Shown here piece by piece: positions 29,066-40,770 of a DNA stretch of 64,000 nucleotides; the stretch's first letter is position 1; the number at the start of each line of letters is the position of its first letter. The stretch covers positions 60,361 through 124,360 of the forward strand of contig JAJZTF010000005.1 in the NCBI GenBank assembly GCA_021821945.1, read 5' to 3'. Position numbers and translations under genes: made by a program. The notes under the pieces are model-generated. The model ran no database searches. It saw only the letters and a program-made list of their open reading frames with translations, and had not been told where the DNA came from. The DNA comes from Pseudomonadota bacterium (GTDB taxonomy: Bacteria > Pseudomonadota > Gammaproteobacteria > Burkholderiales > Gallionellaceae).

Positions 29066-30105
29066 AGACGGATTTCCTGATCATAGGCGGCGGCGCAATC
29101 GGCTTGTGCAGCGCGATCGCGCTGCTCGAAGAAGGCTACAAAGTCACGCTGATCGATCGCAATGTGGCAGGTTCCGAAGCGTCCTGGGCGGGAGGCGGCA
29201 TACTCTCCCCGCTCTGTTCCTGGGATTATTCCGAAACGGTCACGAGTCTTGCAGAGCGCAGCATGGGCATGTTCCAGGACATGGCCGAACGGCTGCTTCA
29301 TGACACCGGCATAGATCCGGAATACCAGAGATGCGGCATGCTGATACTGCCGCCCTTTCAGGAGGAAATGGCGCGCGACTGGTGCGATAGGCATCAGGTC
29401 CGGTTTCAGCGTGTCGCATCAGGGATTACTGGCATTCAGGACGAAGGCTTCTTCATGCCGGACATAGCCCAGGTGCGAAACCCCAGATTGCTTCAGGCAT
29501 TGCAGCGCCGTTTCGAAATGCTGGGCGGGAGCATGCTGGAGCATCGAGAAGCGCTAAGCTTCGAGATTTCCGGATGCAAAATCACGGCACTCAACACGGA
29601 CAAAGGGAAACTTAACGCGGACGCCTACATCATCGCGGCCGGCGCATGGAGCAGGACGCTTCTGGGTGAACATGCGATGGGAATGGAGGTGCGCCCGATA
29701 CGCGGCCAGATGCTGCTGTTCAAGTTCGATATCCCGCCCTTCTCAAACATCCTGCTCCAGAAGAAGCTTTACATCATCCCGCGAAAGGATGGACATGTGC
29801 TGGCAGGCAGCACGCTGGAGGATGTCGGTTTTGACAAGCGCACCACGACAGAGGCCAGGGAATATCTCCTGGAAAGAGTGCATGCGCTATTTCCCGGCTG
29901 GCCAGATCCGATCAGGCAATGGGCAGGCCTGCGCCCGGGCTCCCCGGACAACATCCCGACGATAGGCGTTCATCCCCGTCTTTCCAACCTCTATGCCAAT
30001 TGCGGCCACTTCCGCTATGGCGTGACCATGTCGCCTGCCAGCGCAAGGCTGTTGCTGGACGCAATCCATAATCGCGCGGATCCAGCCTATCGCTGGCGCG
30101 AATAA
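29062..30105 (+). CDS. thiO: Glycine oxidase-type FAD oxidoreductase ThiO
   Basis: DAO-family flavoprotein, 347 residues. The N-terminal Rossmann motif is [19 protein letters not shown]. The segment [10 protein letters not shown], the motif [11 protein letters not shown] and the C-terminal [16 protein letters not shown] match ThiO, which oxidises glycine to the imine for the thiamine thiazole ring. The start is TTG at 29062 overlapping the ispH stop (TTGA). No other thi genes are nearby, so another D-amino-acid oxidase remains possible. Confidence 0.85.
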   Translation: MKTDFLIIGGGAIGLCSAIALLEEGYKVTLIDRNVAGSEASWAGGGILSPLCSWDYSETVTSLAERSMGMFQDMAERLLHDTGIDPEYQRCGMLILPPFQEEMARDWCDRHQVRFQRVASGITGIQDEGFFMPDIAQVRNPRLLQALQRRFEMLGGSMLEHREALSFEISGCKITALNTDKGKLNADAYIIAAGAWSRTLLGEHAMGMEVRPIRGQMLLFKFDIPPFSNILLQKKLYIIPRKDGHVLAGSTLEDVGFDKRTTTEAREYLLERVHALFPGWPDPIRQWAGLRPGSPDNIPTIGVHPRLSNLYANCGHFRYGVTMSPASARLLLDAIHNRADPAYRWRE

Positions 30106-30111
30106 GAACCG

Positions 30112-31380
30112 CTATTTCTTGCTGGCATCGAAGAAATAGGTGGCGCGCTGCCTGGGATTGAGATAGGCGAATATATCGGGAGAAAGCAGATTGGGCCTGA
30201 TATTCCTGTCGATCGTGACATCCGGCTCGGTTTCCAGATCGAGTATCAGCGCCTCCTCCTTGGGCACGCCGGGATCATAGATCAGCAGCGTGGGCTTGAG
30301 CGGACTTCTCGACGAGACCGAAAGCACCATGCCTATGGCGCCGTTGGACAGGCTCACGATGCTGCCGGGGGGATACACCCCCATGAACCGGATGAAGACC
30401 TGCAGCATCGTCGAATTCAACTTTCCCTTGTACTGCTTGAACATGGTCGACAGCGCTTCGTGCGGCGTCAATGCATGCGCGGGATTGACCGGATTGCACA
30501 GGTTGTCGTAAAGATTGATGATGGCCACCAGCTGCGCAAGGGGGGAAATCTTGTCCTGCGTCAGTCTGTTGGGATAGCCCGTTCCATCGACATGCTCGTG
30601 GTGCTGGTTCACGATGGCCAGGGCGCGGGCATCCAGCTTTGCATTTCTCGCAATCTTCAAACCGAAATTGACATGCTCCTGCAACAGCGATTTCTCTGCC
30701 GCAGTCAGCGGGTCTATCTTCATCGTCACCTTGCCCGGAATGTCGAGCTTGCCGATATCGTGAAACAGGCTGCCCATGCCGACCAGCTTGACCTCGAGCG
30801 GACTCAGCTTCAGTTCCTTGGCAAGCAGGATGGCAAGCACCGAGACATTGACCGAGTGCACATAGATCTCCTCCCCAGCCGCCTTGTCGTTCAGCGCAAA
30901 CAGGATGGTTCCGCTACCATCCAGCAATGTTTCGACAAAATCGTCCATCAGCTGGCTTGCCGATTCCATGCAGGCCTGGGGTCTGGAAAAGATGTCGCTG
31001 TTGATGCTGCGCATCACCCTTGCCGCATTGGCCACCTTCCTTTCGCATTCGGCAATCTTCTTGCGATGCGAAATCAGGCGCTCCTTGCGCGCCTTCTTCT
31101 CCGCCATCATGGCTTCCACTTCCGGAGAGATTTCGGGTTCGGGCGGGGCTTCCTCTTCCTTCTGCTCTTCGTCCACCGGCAACGGCAGCGTATCGCTTAG
31201 CTCCGGGTTGTAGCGTATGCGCTGTATGCCCAACCCCCTTATGGTGCGGATCTGGGATTCGGACTTGATCTTGAAGCGGTTGAGCGGAAAAGGATGATCC
31301 ATCCAGCCCAGATCGATGTAGACGTACATGCCAGGCTGCAGCTGCTTGCAATCGATCTCGATGATTCCTTCGTTCGACAT
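30112..31380 (-). CDS. HD-GYP domain phosphodiesterase with DUF3391
   Basis: A 422-residue c-di-GMP phosphodiesterase candidate. An N-terminal DUF3391 domain (about 6-65) and an acidic linker (EEQKEEEAPPEPE) precede the HD-GYP domain at about 145-330. The metal-binding HD is at 207-208 (LFHDIGKLDIP). The signature HHEHVDGTGYP has GYP at 268-270. No transmembrane segment is present. It follows der on the same strand after 23 bp. Confidence 0.93.
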   Translation of the reverse strand: MSNEGIIEIDCKQLQPGMYVYIDLGWMDHPFPLNRFKIKSESQIRTIRGLGIQRIRYNPELSDTLPLPVDEEQKEEEAPPEPEISPEVEAMMAEKKARKERLISHRKKIAECERKVANAARVMRSINSDIFSRPQACMESASQLMDDFVETLLDGSGTILFALNDKAAGEEIYVHSVNVSVLAILLAKELKLSPLEVKLVGMGSLFHDIGKLDIPGKVTMKIDPLTAAEKSLLQEHVNFGLKIARNAKLDARALAIVNQHHEHVDGTGYPNRLTQDKISPLAQLVAIINLYDNLCNPVNPAHALTPHEALSTMFKQYKGKLNSTMLQVFIRFMGVYPPGSIVSLSNGAIGMVLSVSSRSPLKPTLLIYDPGVPKEEALILDLETEPDVTIDRNIRPNLLSPDIFAYLNPRQRATYFFDASKK

Positions 31381-31403
31381 GGCGTCCCCCTGCTATCAGG
31401 AAC

Positions 31404-32810
31404 TCACTTCCCGTAAAGCTTGCGGCCGCGTATCCTCGCCCTGTGCGCGGCGCGCTGCTCGGCCTCGGTCAATGGCCTGGGCTTCTTCCCCTCGAAGGGA
31501 TTCTTGCTCGAGTTGTACTGGATCTTGAGCGGCGTTCCCTGCAGCCTGAAAATTTCAGCAAAGGTCCGCTCAAGATAGCGTGTATAGCTTGCAGGCACGT
31601 TGTCCAGACCGCTGCCATGTATCACGATGAGCGGCGGATTGCTCCCGCCCTGGTGGGCATATCGCATCTTGGGCAAAAAGCGTCCGACCTTGGGTGGCGC
31701 CTGCTTCTCTATCGCGCCGATCAGCGCGCGGGTAAGCTTGGGCGTGGAGAGCTTCGCCATCGCCGCATCATATGCCTCATCCACCGACTTCAGCACGTTT
31801 GCGATGCCGCTTCCGTTCAATGCGGAGATGTAATGGCGCTTGGCAAAGCCCAGAAAATGCAGTTTGCGCTCGATATCGTTCTTGACCATTTCCCTGCTGT
31901 GGCTGTCCAGCCCGTCCCACTTGTTGACGGCCAGGACTAGCGCGCGCCCCGCCTGCAGGACGAAGTCTGCGACATGGGCATCCTGTTCGGTGATCTGATC
32001 CCTTGCATCCACCACCAGCACGACGACGTTCGCATCCTCGATCGCCTTCATGGTCTTGATCACGGAGAACTTCTCGACCGCCTCATCGATCTTTCCGCGG
32101 CGGCGAACTCCTGCGGTGTCTATGATGACGTACTGTTTGCCATCGCGCTCGAAATCGATGTAGATGCTGTCCCGCGTGGTGCCCGGCTGGTCGAACGCGA
32201 TCACGCGCTGCTCGCCGAGAATCGCATTGACCAGCGTGGATTTCCCGACATTGGGCCTCCCCACGATCGCAAGCTTGGGCGGCCTGTTCTCCGAGGCATC
32301 CTCTTCCTCGATCTCTTCCGGGAATTTTTCGAGCGCGATCTCGATCATTTCCTCGACATGGTCGCCATGCGCGGAGGAAATCGGATACGGCTCGCCCAGT
32401 CCGAGCTCGAAGAATTCGGCGGTGACGCGCGCACGCGACATGCCTTCGGTCTTGTTCACCAGAAGCAGTATGGGCTTTCCGGTCTTGCGCAACTCCGATG
32501 CGATGATCAGATCCTGCGGCATGCAGCCGGCGCGCCCGTCGACCAGAAACAGCACCATGTCAGCCTCATCGACAGCCTGGCGGCTTTGCCTTGCCATCTC
32601 GAACATGATGCCGTCCTTTGCAACAGGCTCAAGACCGCCGGTATCCACGACCAGATATGGGCGGGTTCCCACCCGCCCCCTGCCGTAATGGCGGTCGCGG
32701 GTGAGGCCGGGAAGGTCTGCGACCAATGCATCCCGGCTGCGGGTCAAGCGGTTGAACAGCGTGGACTTTCCGACGTTGGGACGACCGACCAATACAAGTG
32801 TGGGTAACAT
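31404..32810 (-). CDS. der: GTPase Der (EngA), ribosome assembly
   Basis: Double-GTPase of 468 residues needed for 50S subunit maturation. There are two G domains, each starting with [10 protein letters not shown] (near residues 8 and 185), then a KH-like C-terminal domain ending in basic RGRKLYGK. Both NKxD motifs are seen (VNKTEG, VNKWDG). It lies 15 bp after bamB, the conserved bamB-der order. Confidence 0.98.
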   Translation of the reverse strand: MLPTLVLVGRPNVGKSTLFNRLTRSRDALVADLPGLTRDRHYGRGRVGTRPYLVVDTGGLEPVAKDGIMFEMARQSRQAVDEADMVLFLVDGRAGCMPQDLIIASELRKTGKPILLLVNKTEGMSRARVTAEFFELGLGEPYPISSAHGDHVEEMIEIALEKFPEEIEEEDASENRPPKLAIVGRPNVGKSTLVNAILGEQRVIAFDQPGTTRDSIYIDFERDGKQYVIIDTAGVRRRGKIDEAVEKFSVIKTMKAIEDANVVVLVVDARDQITEQDAHVADFVLQAGRALVLAVNKWDGLDSHSREMVKNDIERKLHFLGFAKRHYISALNGSGIANVLKSVDEAYDAAMAKLSTPKLTRALIGAIEKQAPPKVGRFLPKMRYAHQGGSNPPLIVIHGSGLDNVPASYTRYLERTFAEIFRLQGTPLKIQYNSSKNPFEGKKPRPLTEAEQRAAHRARIRGRKLYGK

Positions 32811-32825
32811 TTCCTGGCTGGATAC

Positions 32826-33965
32826 CTATTGAATGGACAGCGAATAAACAACCCCATCCTGCGTTTCCAGCAGCATGCCGTCGTCCATCTCCACCGGCAT
32901 CACGTTTGACGTGCTGCCATTCAGCCTGATGCGCGCAACAAGATGGCCGTCGGAAGTCGCAAGACCATGCAGATAGCCTTCGTAATCTCCGACCACCACG
33001 ACATCATTCTGGGAAAACGGCATAGAAACATCCCGCAGCAGCAGATCCTCATTCTTCCATACGGTGCTGCCGCTGTCCTTGTCGAGCGCCATCACCGTGC
33101 CCTGCGAGTCTGTCAGATAGATGTTCTTCCTCAGCACGGACAATCCCTTGTCGCTTGCAATCTCGCGCGTCCAGAGCGGGCTGCCCTGGTCGGTATCATA
33201 ACAGGCAAGGCGCCCCTGAAAGGCGATTGCGCACACTTCGTTGTCGCTGACCATGGGATTGCTGGTGATGTCGCTGATGCGCTCGAGTTCGTTGTTGCCC
33301 CGGGGTTCTGAAACCGTGTTCTCCCATACCTCCGAGCCGTCGGAAAGCCTGATCGCGATCAGCTTGCCACCCGCGTATCCGACATAGGCCAACCCGCGAT
33401 AGGCGGTCACGCCGGCATGGCTGCGCACGATCAAGGAAGGCAGGGTATGATCATAATACCAGCGCTGCTTGCCGTCGGTCTCGTTGAGCGCAGTGATGCG
33501 CCCGTCCCCCGAGCGCACGATGACCATGCCATCGGCCACTACAGGCGCGCTCAGCACCTCGCTTGACACAAACTGCTTCCAGCGGAACTTCCCGTCCTCG
33601 CCGAAAGCCTGCACCTCGCCCTTGTTGCTGGCGATCAGCAAAATCCCGTCGCCTGCGCCCACCCCTGCTGAAACCGGCATCCTGCTCTTCACATGCCAGA
33701 TCTCCCTGCCTGTCTTGCGATCCATCTTCGTGATCTCGCCCTTGGCGGATACGCCATAGACCGCATCGGCCGTCAGTGCAGGCTGCAATGCATGGCCGTC
33801 GGTGCTGCCCACCTTTTGGCGCCATCGTTCAACGAATTTCTTCGTCGCATGGAATTGGACCAGCTTCGCAGGCTGCGGACCGGTTTTGTCCTTTCCAAAC
33901 CAGCCCTTTATCGTCGAACAGCCGCTCAGGGACAGCAGTGCGATGAACAGCACCAACGCCTTCAT
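32826..33965 (-). CDS. bamB: Outer membrane assembly lipoprotein BamB
   Basis: BAM-complex lipoprotein of 379 residues. The signal peptide ends in the lipobox LSGC (Cys16). The rest is an eight-bladed beta-propeller made of PQQ-like repeats (e.g. GKQRWYYDHTLPS, GSTVWKNEDLL). BamB supports outer-membrane beta-barrel insertion. It overlaps yfgM by 4 bp and is processed by LspA. Confidence 0.96.
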   Translation of the reverse strand: MKALVLFIALLSLSGCSTIKGWFGKDKTGPQPAKLVQFHATKKFVERWRQKVGSTDGHALQPALTADAVYGVSAKGEITKMDRKTGREIWHVKSRMPVSAGVGAGDGILLIASNKGEVQAFGEDGKFRWKQFVSSEVLSAPVVADGMVIVRSGDGRITALNETDGKQRWYYDHTLPSLIVRSHAGVTAYRGLAYVGYAGGKLIAIRLSDGSEVWENTVSEPRGNNELERISDITSNPMVSDNEVCAIAFQGRLACYDTDQGSPLWTREIASDKGLSVLRKNIYLTDSQGTVMALDKDSGSTVWKNEDLLLRDVSMPFSQNDVVVVGDYEGYLHGLATSDGHLVARIRLNGSTSNVMPVEMDDGMLLETQDGVVYSLSIQ

Positions 33966-34600
33966 TTGACCGCCCCGAGTGCATCCATCTTCATCTGGAC
34001 GAGGTTGCGATAATTGTTCTTGCTGTCGAGCTTGTCATAGGCCTGCTGGTATGCTGCGCGCGCCAGCGCAGGCTTGCCCTGCGCCACCAGCACGTCGCCC
34101 TTCATGTCCGAAAACAGCGCATCGAATGAGGCTGGATGCTTGTCCTCCAGAACCTTCATCGCATTCTCGTTGTCCTTGGCGTCCAGAAGCAAGGAGGCCA
34201 AGCGCAGCTCGGCAACGCTTTTCAGCCCCTCCTCCTTTGCATGATCGATCACCCACTGCAGCTGGGTCCTGGCTTTCGCCACATCCTTGTCCGCCTCGTT
34301 CAACTGCGCAGCAATCAATGCAGCGCGCGGCGCATAGGCGCTTCCCGCATACTTGTCCATCACGGCGGCAGCCGCATCGTTGACCCGCTTGATATCGTTG
34401 CTGTTAAGCTGGTTGACGAACTGCTGATAGAGCGTGGCAGCCTGGCCAGCCTGATTGCCCTGATAGGTCACCCAGCCTCTCCAGCCCAGCACGGCAACCA
34501 GGGCGACGACCACGATGCCCAGCACCCTGTTGCCGTTATCCTTCCACCACGCCTTGAGCGTGTCGAGCTGTTCCTGTTCCTGCAAATCCAAAGCCGCCAT
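33962..34600 (-). CDS. yfgM: YfgM-like TPR protein (SecYEG-associated)
   Basis: A 212-residue single-pass membrane protein. The cytoplasmic start MAALDLQEQEQLDTLKAWWKDNG is followed by one helix (about 24-40) and a periplasmic tetratricopeptide-like region. YfgM is an ancillary subunit of the Sec translocon linked to periplasmic chaperones. The hisS-yfgM-bamB-der order is conserved in proteobacteria and supports the name. Confidence 0.92.
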   Translation of the reverse strand: MAALDLQEQEQLDTLKAWWKDNGNRVLGIVVVALVAVLGWRGWVTYQGNQAGQAATLYQQFVNQLNSNDIKRVNDAAAAVMDKYAGSAYAPRAALIAAQLNEADKDVAKARTQLQWVIDHAKEEGLKSVAELRLASLLLDAKDNENAMKVLEDKHPASFDALFSDMKGDVLVAQGKPALARAAYQQAYDKLDSKNNYRNLVQMKMDALGAVK

Positions 34601-34605
34601 GATTT

Positions 34606-35880
34606 CTACTCCTGCTTGATAAATGTGTTGATTACGGCAAGCATGCCCTGCAAGCCCGCCTTCACCTGATCCCCGCCGCGCATCGGCTTGATGCCGACCT
34701 CATCTGCCTCGGCCTCGTCATCCCCTATCACGACGGACACGCGGGCTCCGCTGGCGTCCGCTCTCTTCATCTGCGATTTGAAACTGCCACCGCCGCAATG
34801 CAGGATCACGCGCAGGCCTGCATCCCGCAACTCTTCCGCAACGCGGCTCGCCAGCATGCCGGCTTTTTCCCCCTGATGCACGACATAGACGTCGACATCG
34901 GCCTCAGGCAGCTTCATGCCACCCTCGGTCAGCAGCACCAGCAGACGCTCCACCCCCATCGCAAAACCCATCGCCGGCGCCGGCTTCCCGCCTATCTGGG
35001 AGATCAGCCCGTCATAGCGCCCTCCCGCGCAGACAGTTCCCTGCGCGCCCAGGCGCGTCGTGACCCATTCGAAAACCGTGCGGTTATAGTAATCCAGCCC
35101 TCGCACGAGGCGCGGGTTGATTTCGAAGGCGACGCCGTGCCGCTGAAGAATCTCCTGCAGTTTGGCAAAATGCGAAAGCGCGTCCTCCTCCAGCTCGTCC
35201 ATCAGTCTGGGCGCCGCCTGTATCAATTCCTGCATCGCCGGATTCTTGCTGTCCAGTATGCGCAGGGGATTGCTGTGCAGGCGGCGCCTTGCATCCTCGT
35301 CCAAAAGATCAAGGTTCTGCTCGAAATGCGCGATCAGCTTCGCGCGATGCCTGTGCCTTGCATCCAAATCCCCCAGCGTATTGAGCTCCAGCCTCACGTC
35401 GCCCAATCCCAGCATTTTCCAAAGCCTTGCGCACATCAGTATCTGCTCTGCATCCATGTCGGGCCCTGCAAAGCCCAGCGCCTCGACTCCCACCTGATGA
35501 AACTGGCGGTATCTTCCCTTTTGCGGGCGCTCGTGGCGGAACATCGGTCCGCTGTAATAGAGGCGCTGCGGCGCGTTATACAGCAGATTGTGCTGCAGCA
35601 CCGCGCGCACACAGGATGCCGTCCCCTCAGGGCGCAGCGTCAGATGGTCGCCATTCAAGGCATCCTCGAAACTGTACATCTCCTTTTCGACGATGTCGGT
35701 GACTTCGCCTATCGCGCGCTTGAACAGCGCGGTAGGCTCGACAAGCGGCATCCTGATATTGCGATAGCCATAGCTTGCAAGCCAGTCGTGCACCACTTCC
35801 TCAAACCACAGCCAGAGCCTTGCCTCATCCGGCAGAATGTCATTCATGCCGCGTACGGCTTGCACAGTTTCATTGCTCAT
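34606..35880 (-). CDS. hisS: Histidyl-tRNA synthetase
   Basis: Class II synthetase, 424 residues. It has [16 protein letters not shown] at the start, motif 2 ([20 protein letters not shown]), the histidine-specific [15 protein letters not shown], and an anticodon-binding C-terminal domain. Unlike HisZ (17.2-18.4 kb) it keeps all catalytic motifs. It lies 9 bp after ispG in the long leftward operon. Confidence 0.98.
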   Translation of the reverse strand: MSNETVQAVRGMNDILPDEARLWLWFEEVVHDWLASYGYRNIRMPLVEPTALFKRAIGEVTDIVEKEMYSFEDALNGDHLTLRPEGTASCVRAVLQHNLLYNAPQRLYYSGPMFRHERPQKGRYRQFHQVGVEALGFAGPDMDAEQILMCARLWKMLGLGDVRLELNTLGDLDARHRHRAKLIAHFEQNLDLLDEDARRRLHSNPLRILDSKNPAMQELIQAAPRLMDELEEDALSHFAKLQEILQRHGVAFEINPRLVRGLDYYNRTVFEWVTTRLGAQGTVCAGGRYDGLISQIGGKPAPAMGFAMGVERLLVLLTEGGMKLPEADVDVYVVHQGEKAGMLASRVAEELRDAGLRVILHCGGGSFKSQMKRADASGARVSVVIGDDEAEADEVGIKPMRGGDQVKAGLQGMLAVINTFIKQE

Positions 35881-35889
35881 AAATCACCG

Positions 35890-37134
35890 TCAGCGACTGT
35901 CCGCTTCCCGCCTCGCATATTTTTTGGCCACATATTCGTCGACGATCGCGGTGAACTCCCGGGAAATGTTGTCTCCCCTCAAGGTCGCCGCCTTCTCACC
36001 GTCTATGTATACAGGGGCTGCGGGCGACTCCCCCGTGCCGGGCAGGCTGATGCCGATGTTGGCAAGCTTGCTCTCGCCCGGCCCGTTCACCACGCATCCC
36101 ATCACCGCGACCGTCATGTTCTCCACCCCCTCGTACTGTTCGCGCCAGAGGGGCATCTGCATGCGCAGATGATTCTGTATGCTTTGGGCCAGTTCCTGAA
36201 AGAAGCTGCTGGTGGTGCGCCCGCAACCCGGGCATGCGGTCACCATGGGTGAAAAGGCACGCAATCCCATGGTCTGGAGTATCTCCTGCCCCACGCGCAC
36301 CTCCGTCGTGCGATCTCCGCCGGGTTCCGGCGTCAGGGAAATCCTGATCGTATCCCCTATGCCTTCCTGCAGCAAAACCGACAGCGCGGCAGTGGATGCG
36401 ACGATGCCCTTGGATCCCATGCCGGCTTCGGTCAGCCCCAGATGCAAAGCGTAATCGCACTGCATCGACAACTGCCTGTAAACCGCAATCAGGTCCTGCA
36501 CCTCGCTGACCTTGCAGGAGAGCACGATGCGGTTTCTTGGCATGCCAAGCTCTTCGGCGCGTTTCGCGCTTTGCAACGCCGAGGCGATCAGCGCGGCGCG
36601 CGTGACCTCCTTCACATCTTTGGGCTTCGAGAGTTTCGCGTTCTCATCCATCATGCGGACCACGAGCCTCTGGTCCAGACTGCCCCAGTTAACCCCGATA
36701 CGCACAGGCTTCTCATGGCGTATCGCAGTCTCTATCATGATGCTGAACGGATCCTCCTGTTCACGGCTGCGTCCGACATTGCCCGGATTGATGCGGTACT
36801 TCGCCAGCGCAATCGCGCAATCCGGATATTCGGTCAAGAGCCTGTGTCCGTTGTAATGAAAATCTCCGACCAGCGGCACATGGCACCCCAGCGCATCCAG
36901 CCTGTTGCGGATGTTGGCAACCTGCGCTGCCGCCTCCGGAGTGTTGACGGTGATGCGCACGAGTTCGGATCCCGCGCGAGCAAGCTCAAGCACCTGCCTG
37001 GTCGTCGCAGCAGCATCCGCCGTATCGGTATTGGTCATCGACTGCACGACGACGGGAGCACCTCCCCCCATCATGATCTTGCCTATCAACACCCTTTGCG
37101 AAGGGCGGCGCTTTATGATGTCCATGTCCGTCAT
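35890..37134 (-). CDS. ispG: 4-hydroxy-3-methylbut-2-en-1-yl diphosphate synthase IspG
   Basis: MEP-pathway iron-sulfur enzyme, 414 residues, that makes HMBPP, the substrate of IspH. The TIM-barrel start has [24 protein letters not shown]. The cluster site near the C-terminus has cysteines in TACPGCGRT and [10 protein letters not shown]. Its ATG overlaps the rodZ stop (ATGA). The usual order is rodZ-ispG-hisS. Confidence 0.98.
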   Translation of the reverse strand: MTDMDIIKRRPSQRVLIGKIMMGGGAPVVVQSMTNTDTADAAATTRQVLELARAGSELVRITVNTPEAAAQVANIRNRLDALGCHVPLVGDFHYNGHRLLTEYPDCAIALAKYRINPGNVGRSREQEDPFSIMIETAIRHEKPVRIGVNWGSLDQRLVVRMMDENAKLSKPKDVKEVTRAALIASALQSAKRAEELGMPRNRIVLSCKVSEVQDLIAVYRQLSMQCDYALHLGLTEAGMGSKGIVASTAALSVLLQEGIGDTIRISLTPEPGGDRTTEVRVGQEILQTMGLRAFSPMVTACPGCGRTTSSFFQELAQSIQNHLRMQMPLWREQYEGVENMTVAVMGCVVNGPGESKLANIGISLPGTGESPAAPVYIDGEKAATLRGDNISREFTAIVDEYVAKKYARREADSR

Positions 37135-37949
37135 TCCAGCGTCAGACGCGCCACATCGCTGTCCGCGTTGATATAGGGTTTCAGATCCACGGGCTTGTCC
37201 TTGTAGAACAAATGCACCGCCTGTGCATGCCCTATCACGAGCGAGAAGGGTGCCTCGCCTTCCAGACGCAATTCGCTGCCAGCCGCATTGACCTGCCTCG
37301 AAAGCGTCCTGCCCAACCTGTCCTTGATTTCAACCCAGCATTCCTTGTCAAATGCGATCCGCAATGCCGCAGAACCGGCAGGCATCACCGCCGAAGCGGC
37401 AGTCTCCGCAGGCAAAGGCGAGGACTGCGGAAGGGGCACCGGAACCGAAGAAACCGCTTCGCTCTCCGCCTTGGGCAAGACAAGCGGCGTCGTCACCGTC
37501 GTTTCCGCCGACTTCACGCTTTCGCGATGCGGGGCCTTGGACTGCCAAAGCACGAATCCCAGGATCGCGATCACCACCATGAGCGCGGCAAGCAGAAGAT
37601 TGACGCTCTGACGGCGCGCCGTCTTTGCCGTCGGGAATTCCGCCTCGATCTGATCGGGCTCTATCTTCGCTTCAGAGACCTGGACGGTCGGCAGATGCGC
37701 CAACAGCGCCTGCTCGTCCATCTGCAGAAGCCTTGCATAACTGCGCACGAAGCCGCGCAAAAAGACGATCTCGGGCAAAGACTTGAAATCGTTCTCTTCC
37801 AATGCGACGACCTGATTGTGGGAAAGCTTGATCTTGGCCACCACATCGTCGATGCCAAGCCCCATGCTCTCGCGCCGCTCGCGAAGCAGATGCCCGATCA
37901 GGAGCTTCTCCGCCGGCGCGCCTTCGGGATTATTTTCCTGTTCCATCAT
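37131..37949 (-). CDS. rodZ: RodZ-like cytoskeletal/HTH membrane protein
   Basis: A 272-residue protein. The cytoplasmic HTH (about 17-80, [21 protein letters not shown]) is followed by a single membrane helix (about 115-132), a Pro/Ser/Ala-rich linker, and a C-terminal DUF4115 beta domain (about 193-272). RodZ links MreB filaments to cell-wall synthesis. It sits between pilW and ispG with 4-bp overlaps on both sides. The name follows from domain order and position. Confidence 0.9.
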   Translation of the reverse strand: MMEQENNPEGAPAEKLLIGHLLRERRESMGLGIDDVVAKIKLSHNQVVALEENDFKSLPEIVFLRGFVRSYARLLQMDEQALLAHLPTVQVSEAKIEPDQIEAEFPTAKTARRQSVNLLLAALMVVIAILGFVLWQSKAPHRESVKSAETTVTTPLVLPKAESEAVSSVPVPLPQSSPLPAETAASAVMPAGSAALRIAFDKECWVEIKDRLGRTLSRQVNAAGSELRLEGEAPFSLVIGHAQAVHLFYKDKPVDLKPYINADSDVARLTLE

Positions 37950-38698
37950 TCACCATGCGACAGCAGTTGGGCTTCGGGTGAATCAGGATAGCGCCCGCGC
38001 AAATTCAATGTATAACTTGCCTCGGTGTTCCTGTCGCCGACCTTGCGGGCGATGCGTATGCCAAGCCAGAGCTGTTCGGCCGTCAAGTTTTCGGCACCGA
38101 TGCCATCTGCAAAGCGCGCAAAATATTTCTGCGCCCCCTGGAAGTCACCCATCGCGAATTTCAGCCTGGCCATCTCCAGCAGCGCCTGCGGCATGCCGGG
38201 ACGGGCATGCAGGGCATTCAGCATATAATCCTGTGCTTCCAGGTTTTTCCCTTCCTTCTGGGCGCAAATTCCCGCATTCAGATAGGCCAGCTCGGGGGTG
38301 GCATAAAGCGGGTTCTTGACCGCAGTCGTGAATTGCACCAAGGATTCCTGCACGCGACCCCGCTGACAAAGAAACCAGCCATAGTTGTTGTGCGCTTCCG
38401 AATACATGCTGTCTATGCGCAGGCTCTGTAGGAAACTTTCCTCCGCCTGCCTGTCTTCGTGCAGCGCCATGTGTATCAGGCCGCCCATGTTGTAAGCCGG
38501 CGCATAGCTCGGATTCGCCTTCAGGGCGACATCGACCTCGGACAGCGCAATAGCCATCTGATTGCGCTGGTAATACATGCCCGCAAGTTCGGTATGCAGC
38601 TGCGCGCTCTTCTTCTCCCGATCCCGGGTCTGCTTGATGCTCTCCCCGGAACAGCCGGCAATCAGCACCGCCATCAACACCAGCATGAAAAGCCTCAT
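37946..38698 (-). CDS. pilW: Type IV pilus assembly lipoprotein PilW (PilF)
   Basis: TPR lipoprotein of 250 residues that promotes multimerisation of the PilQ secretin. The signal peptide ends in the lipobox LIAGC (Cys16). TPR repeats run from about 38 to 240 ([33 protein letters not shown]). The start at 38698 overlaps the rlmN stop by 4 bp; the ORF-track extension has no signal peptide. The rlmN-pilW-rodZ order is widely conserved. Confidence 0.93.
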   Translation of the reverse strand: MRLFMLVLMAVLIAGCSGESIKQTRDREKKSAQLHTELAGMYYQRNQMAIALSEVDVALKANPSYAPAYNMGGLIHMALHEDRQAEESFLQSLRIDSMYSEAHNNYGWFLCQRGRVQESLVQFTTAVKNPLYATPELAYLNAGICAQKEGKNLEAQDYMLNALHARPGMPQALLEMARLKFAMGDFQGAQKYFARFADGIGAENLTAEQLWLGIRIARKVGDRNTEASYTLNLRGRYPDSPEAQLLSHGE

Positions 38699-39783
38699 CT
38701 TGCCACCTCGTCCTTTTGCAATGTACTGGTGCGGCGCGTCCTGTCCAGCACCTTTCCCGCCAACTGGCCGCATGCGGCCGCGATATCGTCCCCCCGCGTC
38801 TTGCGCGTGGTCGTGATGATGTCTGCACGCATCAGCACTTCCTTGAAGCGTGCGATCGCATCCGGCCTCGATCGCCTGTACGGCGAATTGGGAAACGGAT
38901 TGAAGGGAATCAGGTTGAACTTGCAGGGCACATCGGCGACCAGCCTCACAAGCTCATGCGCGTGCTGTACCGAGTCATTCACCCCGTCCAGCATCACATA
39001 CTCGAACGTGATGAAATCCCTGGGCGCGCGCTCGAGATAGCGGGTGCAGGCCTGCAGCAGATCCTTCAATGGATATTTCTGGTTGATGGGCACCAGCACA
39101 TCTCGCAACGCATCGTTTGGCGCATGCAAGGAGACAGCCAATGCGACGGGGCATTCCTCGCGCAACCTGTCCATCGCCGGCACGATCCCCGATGTCGAGA
39201 CCGTCACACGGCGGCGCGACAAACCATATGACCTGTCGTCAAGCATCAGGCGCAGCGCGCTCACCGTATTGGCATAATTCAGAAGCGGCTCGCCCATGCC
39301 CATCATCACCACGTTGCTGATCGCCCAGTTCCCATCCTCATTCTTGCCCAGGCGGTGATTCGCCCACCAAAGCTGACCGATGATTTCGGCCACGCTCAGG
39401 TTGCGGTTGAAACCCTGCTTGCCCGTGGAACAGAACGAACAATCCAGTGCGCATCCCGCCTGCGACGAAATGCAAAGCGTGCCCCGGCTTTCCTCCGGTA
39501 TGTATACCGTCTCGACCGCATTGCCCGGCCCGGCATTCAATAGCCACTTGCGCGTGCCATCCTCCGAGCATTCCTCGCGCAGTATCTCCGGAGCGGAAAC
39601 GCTCGCGCAATGCGACAGCTTTTCACGCAGCGCGAGCGCGATATCGGTCATCGCGGAAAAATCGGATTCCCCGGTCTGGTATATCCAGCGCAAAAGCTGC
39701 TTGGCGCGAAACGGTTTCTCCCCCATTTCGGCCAGATAGCCAGTCAGCGCCTCAACATCCAGATCGAGAAGGTTTTGTTGCAT
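38695..39783 (-). CDS. rlmN: Dual-specificity RNA methyltransferase RlmN
   Basis: Radical SAM enzyme of 362 residues that methylates C2 of A2503 in 23S rRNA and A37 in some tRNAs. The cluster motif [10 protein letters not shown] gives CxxxCxxC, and the segment [16 protein letters not shown] follows. The N-terminus [23 protein letters not shown] is typical. It lies 9 bp after ndk on the same strand. Confidence 0.97.
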   Translation of the reverse strand: MQQNLLDLDVEALTGYLAEMGEKPFRAKQLLRWIYQTGESDFSAMTDIALALREKLSHCASVSAPEILREECSEDGTRKWLLNAGPGNAVETVYIPEESRGTLCISSQAGCALDCSFCSTGKQGFNRNLSVAEIIGQLWWANHRLGKNEDGNWAISNVVMMGMGEPLLNYANTVSALRLMLDDRSYGLSRRRVTVSTSGIVPAMDRLREECPVALAVSLHAPNDALRDVLVPINQKYPLKDLLQACTRYLERAPRDFITFEYVMLDGVNDSVQHAHELVRLVADVPCKFNLIPFNPFPNSPYRRSRPDAIARFKEVLMRADIITTTRKTRGDDIAAACGQLAGKVLDRTRRTSTLQKDEVAR

Positions 39784-39792
39784 TGCAGCCAG

Positions 39793-40218
39793 TTATCGAG
39801 AATAAACGTTCATTGCCGGGAAAAAATAGGCGATCTCCACCGCCGCAGTCTCGGGCGCATCCGAACCGTGCACCGCATTGGCATCGATGCTGTCGGCAAA
39901 ATCCGCACGTATCGTGCCCTTTTCCGCCTTTTTGGGATCCGTCGCCCCCATCAGCTCGCGGTTCTTCAGGATTGCATTCTCGCCTTCCAGAACCTGCACC
40001 ATCACGGGACCCGAAATCATGAAATTCACAAGATCATTGAAGAAAGGGCGCGCCGCATGAACGGCATAAAATCCTTCCGCTTCGCTGCGCGACAGATGCA
40101 TCATGCGCGCTGCAACCACCTTGAGGCCGGCGCCCTCAAAACGGGAATAAATCTGGCCGATGACATTTTTTGCAACGGCATCGGGTTTGATGATAGACAG
40201 TGTACGCTCAACAGCCAT
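39793..40218 (-). CDS. ndk: Nucleoside diphosphate kinase
   Basis: A 141-residue enzyme that balances NTP and dNTP pools. The start [18 protein letters not shown] and the active-site histidine region ([20 protein letters not shown]) are complete. It is the first gene of the long leftward operon ndk-rlmN-pilW-rodZ-ispG-hisS-yfgM-bamB-der. The 183 bp before the divergent receiver gene must hold its promoter. Confidence 0.98.
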   Translation of the reverse strand: MAVERTLSIIKPDAVAKNVIGQIYSRFEGAGLKVVAARMMHLSRSEAEGFYAVHAARPFFNDLVNFMISGPVMVQVLEGENAILKNRELMGATDPKKAEKGTIRADFADSIDANAVHGSDAPETAAVEIAYFFPAMNVYSR

Positions 40219-40401
40219 GCTAATTCTCCAAGAGTTTTTAATGAAATGCGACCTTGGATTTTACCAGACTTTGCTTAACCTGTCGCTCCCAATCTTGCCC
40301 TGATTTCCCCCGAAAAGGGACCCGCGCAACACCATGAAATTGAGGTTTCTGCTTTGAAAAAATTGTGTCACAATTGCATCATAACGATTTCAAAGAAACC
40401 C

Positions 40402-40770
40402 ATGACGACTCCCATTCTCGTTGTTGACGACTCGGCAATGGCACGCAAGATGCTGATCAAGTCCTTACCCGCAAGCTGGGACGTAGAGATCACTCAGGCA
40501 AGCAACGGCCATGAGGCGCTTCAAGCATACAGGGCCGGGAAAGCCCACGTGATGTTTCTCGATCTGACCATGCCGGAAATGGATGGCTATCAGGTCCTTG
40601 AGACCATGCAGAGGGAAGGCCTCGACAGCTTCATCATCGTGGTGTCCGCAGACATCCAGCCGATGGCCCAGGAGCGCGCAAAACAGCTTGGCGCACTGGC
40701 ATTCGTGAAAAAGCCTGTCTCGCCCGGAATAATCGAATCCGTGTTGAGAGAATATGGGGTTCAGCTATGA
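40402..40770 (+). CDS. Single-domain response regulator (CheY-like)
   Basis: A stand-alone receiver domain of 122 residues. Acidic pocket residues are D9 and D10 (VVDDSAMARKM), the phospho-acceptor is D54 (FLDLTMPEMDG), and the conserved Lys is in FVKKP. There is no output domain. The ATG at 40402 is preferred over the TTG at 40354, which adds a non-family leader. It overlaps the cheC-like gene by 4 bp, so its dephosphorylation by that protein is a natural inference. No histidine kinase is nearby. Confidence 0.92.
   Translation: MTTPILVVDDSAMARKMLIKSLPASWDVEITQASNGHEALQAYRAGKAHVMFLDLTMPEMDGYQVLETMQREGLDSFIIVVSADIQPMAQERAKQLGALAFVKKPVSPGIIESVLREYGVQL

Noticed and set aside
34798-36252. 484-codon plus-strand ORF antisense to hisS and ispG
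   Set aside because: It spans two real genes and their junction, and its His/Arg/Gln-rich translation is typical of a shadow frame.
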